Positions 58,353 to 64,000 of a DNA stretch of 64,000 nt are shown here, one piece after another. The notes below the pieces were generated by a model, which saw only the letters and a program-made list of their open reading frames with translations, had not been told where the DNA came from and did no database searches. Each line of letters starts with the position of its first letter. The first letter of the stretch is position 1. The DNA comes from Microbacterium kyungheense. GTDB taxonomy: Bacteria > Actinomycetota > Actinomycetes > Actinomycetales > Microbacteriaceae. The translations under genes were made by a program, and so were the position numbers. The stretch is taken from the NCBI RefSeq assembly GCF_006783905.1, contig NZ_VFPE01000007.1:62001-126000 (forward strand). Direction: 5' to 3'.

Positions 58353-58634
58353 TCAGGCGCCGGGCACTCCGAAGACGTTCGACGTGATCCACACGAACAG
58401 CACGTCGAGGCCGTAGACGAGGGCCATCATCACGACGACGAAGCCGAGCACCACCGCCGTGTACTTCAGCAGCTCCTGGCGCGTCGGCGTGACGACCTTG
58501 CGGAGCTCGGCGAAGACCTGACGGATGAACAGGGCGATGCGAGCGAAGACGTTGGGCTTCTTCTCGCGAGGCGCGGTCGTTCCCTCAGCGGGGACGACTT
58601 CGCCCTTCGGCTCGTCCTGAACCATCGATGCCAC
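58353..58634 (-). CDS. secE: Preprotein translocase subunit SecE
   Basis: The 93-aa protein is the short SecE type: a charged N-terminus, then VFARIALFIRQVFAELRKVVTPTRQELLKY (amphipathic helix with conserved Lys/Pro) and a single membrane helix. It stabilises SecY. The GTG at 58634 has GGAAGG 7 nt upstream. It is followed by nusG after 82 bp. Confidence 0.96.
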   Translation of the reverse strand: MASMVQDEPKGEVVPAEGTTAPREKKPNVFARIALFIRQVFAELRKVVTPTRQELLKYTAVVLGFVVVMMALVYGLDVLFVWITSNVFGVPGA

Positions 58635-58713
58635 CTGATTACCTTCCGTGAGCCGACACGGATCGGCACACTGTGTTTGTCAACCACCGGACGAGCCGGT
58701 GTTGCGCTGAGCG

Positions 58714-58786
<73 letters not shown>

Positions 58787-58871
58787 AGAGACCCGGAGGT
58801 CTCGCTGAACCCGCACTCCTCCCCCGTCGTCCGACTGGGGAGCACTGTTCCTGACCGGCAGGCACAGCGAA

Positions 58872-58899
58872 AGAATGCAGACTTCAACTGCATGATCAA
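58872..58899 (-). promoter_or_regulatory. Candidate promoter for tRNA-Trp
   Basis: TTGATC (58894-58899) and CATTCT (58872-58877) on the minus strand, 16 bp apart, in an A+T-rich stretch about 86 bp before the tRNA. This is a moderate sigma-70-type match. Confidence 0.35.
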
Positions 58900-58951
58900 G
58901 TGTACGGCATGCCCGAGGGCCCCGCGAACCGGGCCGCACTCTCGCACTCGA

Positions 58952-59389
58952 TCAGTACTGCTGGATGCCGTACCGGTCGGGCTCCGGAGCACGCTCGAAG
59001 GCGCGTCCCGAGATCACGGTGGGCTCCACCCGCACGTACGTGTACTTGAGTGTCGGGATCCACGGCCGCAGTCCCAGTCCGTCCGCGCGCTCGACGTCGG
59101 CGGAGCGGTCGAGCGGGTGCGCCCGGCCGCGCAGGATCACGCTCCAGGCGTCGGTGTCGGTGTGGTCGTCGACTTCGAAGAGCACCTCGTCGTTGACGGT
59201 GAGCTCGAAGAGCTTGCTGCCCTGTGCGGTGCGGAACAGCACGCTCTGGCCGTCGACCACGTAGTTCACGGGGAAGATGTCGAGCACATCCCCCACATGC
59301 GTGACGAGGCGTCCGAGCTCCTGCTGACGCAGTCGCTCCCAGCACTGCTCGTCCGAGAGCGCGACGACGGGATCCGGTGTGTCTGCCAT
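58952..59389 (-). CDS. Pyridoxamine 5'-phosphate oxidase-fold (flavin/F420) family protein
   Basis: The 145-aa split-barrel protein has CWERLRQQELGRLV, IFPVNYVVDGQSVLFRTAQG and VLFEVDDHTDTDAWSVILRGRA, typical of small pyridoxamine-phosphate-oxidase-like proteins that bind FMN, F420 or haem. The enzymatic role is unknown. The start at 59389 follows GAGGAT by 6 nt; longer in-frame extensions would overlap the divergent TPR-like gene. Confidence 0.82.
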   Translation of the reverse strand: MADTPDPVVALSDEQCWERLRQQELGRLVTHVGDVLDIFPVNYVVDGQSVLFRTAQGSKLFELTVNDEVLFEVDDHTDTDAWSVILRGRAHPLDRSADVERADGLGLRPWIPTLKYTYVRVEPTVISGRAFERAPEPDRYGIQQY

Positions 59390-59395
59390 ACCCCC

Positions 59396-59401
59396 ATCCT
59401 C
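59396..59401 (-). promoter_or_regulatory. -10-like hexamer GAGGAT for the oxidase-fold gene
   Basis: GAGGAT, 6 nt, ATG. A weaker match to the -10 consensus; it may instead act as a Shine-Dalgarno element (GAGGA). Confidence 0.3.
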
Positions 59402-59440
59402 GCCCTTGGCGACCCGGCACGACACCCCCGGAAGACGGTC

Positions 59441-59446
59441 TAGCAT
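59441..59446 (+). promoter_or_regulatory. -10-like hexamer TAGCAT for the TPR-like gene
   Basis: TAGCAT, TCCGGC, ATG at 59453, the same 6-nt geometry as the other sites. Confidence 0.5.
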
Positions 59447-59452
59447 TCCGGC

Positions 59453-60067
59453 ATGACCCTGTCGCAGGCGCGGCTCGACGAGCTGTGGGACTTCTCCGAT
59501 CCCGCCGGATCCGGGGCCAGGCTGCGGCGTGCCGCCGAGGGCGAAGACGATGCCGCCGTCCGCGCGGAGCTGCAGACGCAGGTGGCACGGGCCCTCGGGC
59601 TGCAGGAGCGCTTCGCCGAGGCCGACGCGGCACTCGACGCGGTCGCGATCGCCGACGACGCGGTGGCGGCGCGGGCGGCACTGGAGCGCGGGCGTGTACG
59701 CAACTCGGCCGGCGACCCCGACGCCGCGATCCCCTACTTCACGGCGGCGCTGGATGCGGCATCCCGGCCCGACCTCGTCTTCCTCCGCGTCGACGCGCTC
59801 CACATGCTGGCGATCGCCGACGCCGAGCAGGCCGACGCGTGGACGGATGCCGCCCACGCCGCGCTCGACGCCGTCGACGACCCGCGCACGCTGCGATGGC
59901 GCGTCGCCCTGCACAACAACACCGGGTGGCGGCGGCTCGATGCGGGGCGCGTCGGCGACGCCGTCACATCGTTCGAGCTGGCCCGGGATGCCGCGGCACG
60001 CTGGGGCACGCCGCAGCAGGTGCAGTGGGCCGACGAGGCTCTCGCAGAGGCGCGCTTCCTGCTCTGA
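59453..60067 (+). CDS. TPR-like helical repeat protein
   Basis: The 204-aa protein is almost entirely alpha-helical and Ala-rich, with about four to five 34-residue-type repeats (AELQTQVARALGLQERFAEAD; ARAALERGRVRNSAGDPDAA; LRWRVALHNNTGWRRLDAGR). It is probably a cytoplasmic protein-interaction scaffold. No partner is evident; divergent neighbour is the oxidase-fold gene. Confidence 0.82.
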   Translation: MTLSQARLDELWDFSDPAGSGARLRRAAEGEDDAAVRAELQTQVARALGLQERFAEADAALDAVAIADDAVAARAALERGRVRNSAGDPDAAIPYFTAALDAASRPDLVFLRVDALHMLAIADAEQADAWTDAAHAALDAVDDPRTLRWRVALHNNTGWRRLDAGRVGDAVTSFELARDAAARWGTPQQVQWADEALAEARFLL

Positions 60068-60073
60068 CGGAAT

Positions 60074-60174
60074 CCGGTCGTTGAGCGGAGCGACGGAGGA
60101 GCGGAGACGAAACGCGTCGTGCGCACGGTCAGGCGCGTTTCGTCTCGCTCGTACCTCGCTCGCTCAACGACCGG
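60074..60174. terminator. Nested inverted repeat between convergent genes, bidirectional terminator or REP
   Basis: Outer arms CCGGTCGTTGAGCG (60074-60087) and its exact complement (60161-60174) and inner arms AGACGAAACGCG (60105-60116) and complement (60134-60145) nest in one 101-bp unit. It lies between converging genes. The unit looks like a dispersed intergenic element rather than a simple terminator. Confidence 0.75.
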
Positions 60175-60180
60175 GTGGTG

Positions 60181-61542
60181 TTAGACGCCGACGCGGATGA
60201 GCTTCTTGTTGACGAACTCGTCGGCGGCGAGGAACCCCATCTCGCGGGCCGTGCCGGAGCGCTTCACGCCGCCGAAGGGCAGCGCGGGCTCGTCGGCCAG
60301 CACGACGTTGACGTAGACCATGCCGGCGTCGATCTTGTCGGCGACGCGCGCCGCCTGCGCCTCGTCGGTCGTGAACACGTACGACCCGAGGCCGAAGCTG
60401 GTGTCGTTCGCCAGCGCGACGGCGGCATCCTCGTCGGCGACCTGGTAGACCACGCCCACGGGGCCGAAGAACTCCTCGCGATACGCGTCCATGTCGCTGG
60501 TCACGCCGGTGAGCACGGTGCCCGGGTAGTAGGCGCCGTCACGCACGCCGCCGGCGACGAGCGTCGCGCCCTGCGCGACGGCGTTGTCGACCTGCGCCGC
60601 GAGGCGCTCGGCGGCGGTCAGCGACGACAGCGGACCGAGGACCGTGTCGTCGGCGAACGGGTCCCCGACCTTCGCGCCCGACATCGCCGCGGTGAACTTC
60701 TCCAGGAACGCGTCGTACAGGCCCTCGACCACGATGAAGCGCTTGGCGGCGTTGCAGGACTGGCCGTTGTTGTCGAGGCGTGCGGCCACGGCGGCCTCCA
60801 CGGTCGCGTCGAGGTCGTCCGTCGACAGCAGGATGAACGGGTCCGAGCCGCCGAGCTCCAGCGCCACCTTCTTGAGGTTGCGCCCCGCGATCTCGGCGAC
60901 GGCGGCGCCGGCGCGCTCGGATCCCGTCACCGACACGCCCTGCACGCGGCGGTCGGCGATCACGGCGGCCGCCTGGTCGTTGGTCGCGTAGATGTTCGTG
61001 TACTCGGCGCCCAGTCCGGCGTCCGCGTAGATCGCGGCGATCGCCGCGGCCGACTCGGGGCACTGCGGCGCGTGCTTGAGCAGGATCGTATTGCCCACCA
61101 CGAGGTTCGGCGCCGCGAAGCGGGCGACCTGGTAGTAGGGGAAGTTCCACGGCATGATGCCCAGCAGCACGCCCAGCGGCGTGCGCCGGATCACCGCCGT
61201 GCCCTCACCGTCGATCTCGAGCGGCTGGTCGCCGGTGATGCGGTCCGCGTGGTCGGCGTAGTACTGGGTGATGTCGGCGGCGAAGTCGACCTCGCCGAGC
61301 GCCGCCTCCAGCGGCTTGCCCATCTCGCGCACGATGATCGCGGCGAGCTCGTCCCGACGCTCGCGGTGCAGGTCGGCGACCTTGCGGATGCGGGCGGCGC
61401 GCTCGTCGACCGAGGTCGTCCGCCACGTGCGGTAGGCGGCATCCGCCCCCGCGATGGCGGCCTCGAGGGCCTCGTCGGTGATGGTCGGATACGTGGCCAG
61501 GGTCTCACCCGTGGCCGGGTTGACGACGGCGTAGTCGCTCAT
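60181..61542 (-). CDS. NAD(P)-dependent succinate-semialdehyde dehydrogenase-type aldehyde dehydrogenase
   Basis: The 453-aa enzyme oxidises an aldehyde, most likely succinate semialdehyde, to the acid. It has PWNFPYYQVARFAAPNLVVGNT, general-base Glu229 in ALELGGSDPF, and catalytic Cys263 in NNGQSCNAAKRF. The ATG at 61542 has GGAG upstream. It lies after an APC permease gene in the same direction, suggesting uptake and degradation of a GABA-like or polyamine-derived amino acid. The short length is typical of the GabD/YneI branch. Confidence 0.88.
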   Translation of the reverse strand: MSDYAVVNPATGETLATYPTITDEALEAAIAGADAAYRTWRTTSVDERAARIRKVADLHRERRDELAAIIVREMGKPLEAALGEVDFAADITQYYADHADRITGDQPLEIDGEGTAVIRRTPLGVLLGIMPWNFPYYQVARFAAPNLVVGNTILLKHAPQCPESAAAIAAIYADAGLGAEYTNIYATNDQAAAVIADRRVQGVSVTGSERAGAAVAEIAGRNLKKVALELGGSDPFILLSTDDLDATVEAAVAARLDNNGQSCNAAKRFIVVEGLYDAFLEKFTAAMSGAKVGDPFADDTVLGPLSSLTAAERLAAQVDNAVAQGATLVAGGVRDGAYYPGTVLTGVTSDMDAYREEFFGPVGVVYQVADEDAAVALANDTSFGLGSYVFTTDEAQAARVADKIDAGMVYVNVVLADEPALPFGGVKRSGTAREMGFLAADEFVNKKLIRVGV

Positions 61543-61582
61543 GGGTGCTTCTCCGATCGAAGGGATGGGGTCAGTCTGCCGG

Positions 61583-63148
61583 TCAGCGGCCGGCGCGTCG
61601 AAGGCTGGCGGGGGCGTCGATACTGAGTGTCTCACCGCGGAAGAACGCCGGACGCTTGATCGCCTGCCAGATCATGATGGCGATGCCGACGACGATGATG
61701 CCGACGCCGAGCACGAACACGAGGCCGACGCCGCCGACGCTCGAACCGCTGCCGTAGGCGGGGTCCATGGAGTCGATGAGCGTCGTGACGAACAGCACCG
61801 CGAGGATGGCACCGCCGACGAGCGGGAACAGGAACGTGAAGAAGAAGCTCCGCGCCGAGTCGAACCACTGCTTGCGGAAGTACCACACGCACGCGAACGC
61901 GGTGAGTCCGTAGTAGAAGCAGATCATCATGCCGAGCGAGAGGATCGTGTCGGTCAGGACGTTCTCGCTGACGATGCGCATGACGGCGTAGAACACCGAG
62001 GCGACGATCGCCGAGACGATGGTGGCGTACCCGGGCGTGAAGAACCGCGGGCTGACCTTCGCGAACTTCGCCGGCAGCGCGCCGTAGTGGCCCATCGCGA
62101 GCAGCGTGCGCGCCGGGCCGACGGCGGTCGACTGCAGCGACGCGGCCGAGCTCGACAGCACCGCGAGCGACACGAGGAACGCCAGGGGTCCGAGGATCGG
62201 GTCCGACAGGGCGAAGAACACGTTCGCCGAGATCTCTTCGTTGGCGAGCCCGAGGCCGCTCGATCCGACGCCGGCGAACATGATGAGGCCGATCGACAGC
62301 AGCAGGTACAGGCTCACCACCACGACCACGGTCACCATGGCCGCACGGCCCGGCGTCTTCGCGGGGTTCTTGGTCTCTTCGTTCATGGTCAGGACGACGT
62401 CCCAGCCCCAGAAGATGAAGATCGACAGCGACAGCCCGGCGGCGAACGCGCTGAAGGACGACACCTCGAACGGGTTGAACCACGACCACGAGAACGCGGT
62501 CGGGTCCGGTGCCTCGCCGTCCACGGCCTTCACGATCGCGACGACCGCGAAGAGCACGAGCACCACGACCTGGAAGCCGACCAGCACGTACTGGAACTTC
62601 TGCGTGGTCTGCATGTCGCGGTACGAGATGAGCGTCGCGCCCAGCATGAACAGCAGGCACACGACGACGTTGATGACCGGGTTGAACGCCAGCTCGGCGA
62701 TGTCGGGGTTGCCCGTCAGCTGCGCGATCAGCAGGAACAGGAACTCCACGGCGATGCCCGCGAGGTTCGACAGCACGATGACGGTGGCGGCGACGAGCCC
62801 CCAGCCGGTCATCCAGCCGATCCACGGGCCGAAGGCCCGCACGCCCCACGTGAACGACGTGCCCGAGTCGGGCATCGCCCGGTTGAGCTCGCGGTAGCCG
62901 AAGGCGGTAAGCAGCATCGGGATGAAGCCGACCAGGATGATCGCCGGCACCTGCGTGCCCACGACCGCGACCGTCGGGCCGAGCGACGCCGTCAGCGTGT
63001 AGGCCGGCGCGATCGTGGAGACGCCGATGACGACGGCTCCGAGGACGCCCACGGCGCCGGCGCTGAGGCCCTTCTTGGACAGACCGCCGGCATCGGCGCC
63101 GGAGGCGGGGGCGAGCGGCGCCGCAGCGCCGGTGTTCTGAGCGCTCAT
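61583..63148 (-). CDS. APC-superfamily amino acid permease
   Basis: The 521-aa protein has about 12 helices, with VIGVSTIAPAYTLTASLG in helix 1, PDSGTSFTWGVRAFGPW, GWDVVLTMNEETKNPAKTPGRA in the region typical for amino acid/polyamine APC members, and an extended C-terminal pair. The ATG at 63148 overlaps the stop of the stress-protein gene (ATGA). With the dehydrogenase downstream it may take up GABA, putrescine or a related amine; this is inferred. Confidence 0.88.
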   Translation of the reverse strand: MSAQNTGAAAPLAPASGADAGGLSKKGLSAGAVGVLGAVVIGVSTIAPAYTLTASLGPTVAVVGTQVPAIILVGFIPMLLTAFGYRELNRAMPDSGTSFTWGVRAFGPWIGWMTGWGLVAATVIVLSNLAGIAVEFLFLLIAQLTGNPDIAELAFNPVINVVVCLLFMLGATLISYRDMQTTQKFQYVLVGFQVVVLVLFAVVAIVKAVDGEAPDPTAFSWSWFNPFEVSSFSAFAAGLSLSIFIFWGWDVVLTMNEETKNPAKTPGRAAMVTVVVVVSLYLLLSIGLIMFAGVGSSGLGLANEEISANVFFALSDPILGPLAFLVSLAVLSSSAASLQSTAVGPARTLLAMGHYGALPAKFAKVSPRFFTPGYATIVSAIVASVFYAVMRIVSENVLTDTILSLGMMICFYYGLTAFACVWYFRKQWFDSARSFFFTFLFPLVGGAILAVLFVTTLIDSMDPAYGSGSSVGGVGLVFVLGVGIIVVGIAIMIWQAIKRPAFFRGETLSIDAPASLRRAGR

Positions 63149-64000
63149 CGTGACGCGCCTTCCTGGCGCGTGCGGGGCACGACGACCATCGGGACGGGAA
63201 GCTCGTGCAGCATCTTCGCCGCCGTCGAGCCGAGGAACAGGCGCCGGGGCTGGGCCAGCCGGCTGGAGCCGACGACGGCGATCTCGCCCGGCTCCCACGC
63301 GAGGTGGGCGACGGCGTCCTCGATGCTGTCGCCGCGGGCGACGACGACCTCGGCCTCGACATCGTCGGGGAGGGCGTCCAGCGCCCTGCTGAGCACGTCG
63401 TCGGCGTGCGCGGCGCCGGCGATGCGGATCACGCCGGTGTCGACGGTCGCGGGCAGGTCGACGGACACCAGCGACAGCAGGCGCAGCTCGGCGCCGGTGG
63501 CGGCCGCGAGGGCGATGCTCTCGTCGAGCAGCGCCTCGGCGCCCGGCCTGGTGCCGATCGCCGCGGTCACCCGCGTGATGCCGGTCGCCTCCATGCGGCG
63601 CGACCCCTCGGGGGCGAGCACCACGGGGACGTCCGACGAGTGCAGGAGCTCGTTCGCCACGGTGCCGAGGCGGTGGCGTCCGCGCAGGCCGCCGTTGGCG
63701 GCCCCGACGACGATGTGGGATGCCGCCAGCTCATGCGCGGCGGCCTCGAGGCCCTCGGCGAACGAGTCGCCGAAGCGGACGTGCGACCGCGACGTGACGG
63801 CATCCGGGATCGTCCGGGCCGCCTCGGCGAGCCACGTCTCGGCCTGACCCAGCAGGTATCGGTCGTAGCTCGCGTCGGGCGGGGTGATGACGCTGCGGTC
63901 CTCCCCCGGCAGAACGAGGACGAGGTCGAGCTCGGCGCCCGTGGCCGCGGCCAGGCGCGAGCCCAGGGCGACGGCATCCGCTCCCGCGTCGGTCGCGGTG
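63145..64000 (-). CDS. Tandem universal stress protein, 5' end outside window
   Basis: The frame is open to the window end with no start that fits the first domain. At least two UspA-type domains are seen. The first ends with VVGAANGGLRGRHRLG and VANELLHSSDVPVVLAP; the second with VVGSSRLAQPRRLFLG and AAKMLHELPVPMVVVP, the ATP-binding G-x2-G-x9-G pattern being clear in the first. A stand-alone start at 63660 would cut into domain one and is rejected. It is coupled to the permease downstream. Confidence 0.88.
   Translation of the reverse strand, partial: TATDAGADAVALGSRLAAATGAELDLVLVLPGEDRSVITPPDASYDRYLLGQAETWLAEAARTIPDAVTSRSHVRFGDSFAEGLEAAAHELAASHIVVGAANGGLRGRHRLGTVANELLHSSDVPVVLAPEGSRRMEATGITRVTAAIGTRPGAEALLDESIALAAATGAELRLLSLVSVDLPATVDTGVIRIAGAAHADDVLSRALDALPDDVEAEVVVARGDSIEDAVAHLAWEPGEIAVVGSSRLAQPRRLFLGSTAAKMLHELPVPMVVVPRTRQEGASR

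Noticed and set aside
63145..63660. A single-domain stress protein starting at 63660
   Set aside because: The frame remains open upstream and encodes a further UspA-type domain whose C-terminal half includes the supposed start region.
61541..63847. 768-codon plus-strand open frame opposite the APC permease
   Set aside because: Same Asp/Arg/His-rich shadow pattern; the minus strand gives a full permease with conserved motifs.

Overview
The window is G+C-rich (roughly 70 percent) DNA with GTG and TTG starts, strong GAC/GCC/CTC-type codon preference, many start codons that sit directly behind a -10-like hexamer, and gene content typical of a high-GC Gram-positive. DUF305/DUF3105 proteins, an F420-type nitroreductase-like protein, MalEFG-type sugar importers without their own ATPase and an LAxTG-type sortase signal all point to an actinobacterium. 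The overall look fits Microbacteriaceae, probably Microbacterium. That assignment is an inference from style and content; no 16S gene is present.

Layout. 1-4.9 kb: molybdenum cofactor genes (moeZ-moeA-moaC-mobA-like-DUF6457-moaD on the plus strand, moaE-mogA on the minus strand). 5-8.7 kb: a NarK-type nitrate/nitrite transporter and an FdhF/YdeP-type molybdopterin oxidoreductase, the probable local consumers of the cofactor pathway. 8.7-17.9 kb: cell-surface and envelope genes (signal peptidase I, two DUF305-type proteins, a copper amine oxidase-like surface protein with a separately encoded membrane-anchored partner, an APC permease with an IclR regulator, a HerA-like ATPase). 18-25.1 kb: PAP2 phosphatase, nitroreductase-like protein, Bcr/CflA drug pump, DUF3105-DUF305 pair, small membrane protein, P-type ATPase. 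25.2-36.8 kb: two MalEFG-type sugar import loci, one with a LacI regulator, the other with a LacI-DUF6807 fusion protein and a Gfo/Idh/MocA dehydrogenase.

37-38 kb: rplJ-rplL with an attenuator-like leader. 38.2-41.5 kb: a DUF4349 lipoprotein, a YqaJ-type nuclease and an AbiEi-like protein flanked by two copies of an about 80-bp hairpin element. 41.5-43.7 kb: a DHA2 drug pump with a MarR regulator and three candidate operators. 43.7-51.2 kb: a ribose-type ABC importer divergent from a sugar isomerase and dehydrogenase, with a ROK regulator. 51.3-55.8 kb: an alcohol dehydrogenase-like gene, a LysR/LysE exporter pair, a DUF1801 protein, acylphosphatase and a nitronate monooxygenase-like protein. 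55.9-58.8 kb: tRNA-Trp-secE-nusG-rplK-rplA. 58.9-64 kb: a flavin/F420-type oxidase-fold protein, a TPR-like protein, a succinate-semialdehyde dehydrogenase-type enzyme, an APC permease and a tandem universal stress protein cut by the window end.

The most notable observations are: a copper amine oxidase that seems to be split into two polypeptides and has an altered cofactor motif; a LacI regulator fused to a DUF6807/PmoA-like domain; a hairpin repeat pair bracketing an AbiEi-like gene; a heptamer (GGATGCC/GGCATCC) that recurs far more often than composition predicts and forces rare codons; and a set of 18 starts with a -10-like hexamer 5-7 nt upstream, suggesting leaderless mRNAs.
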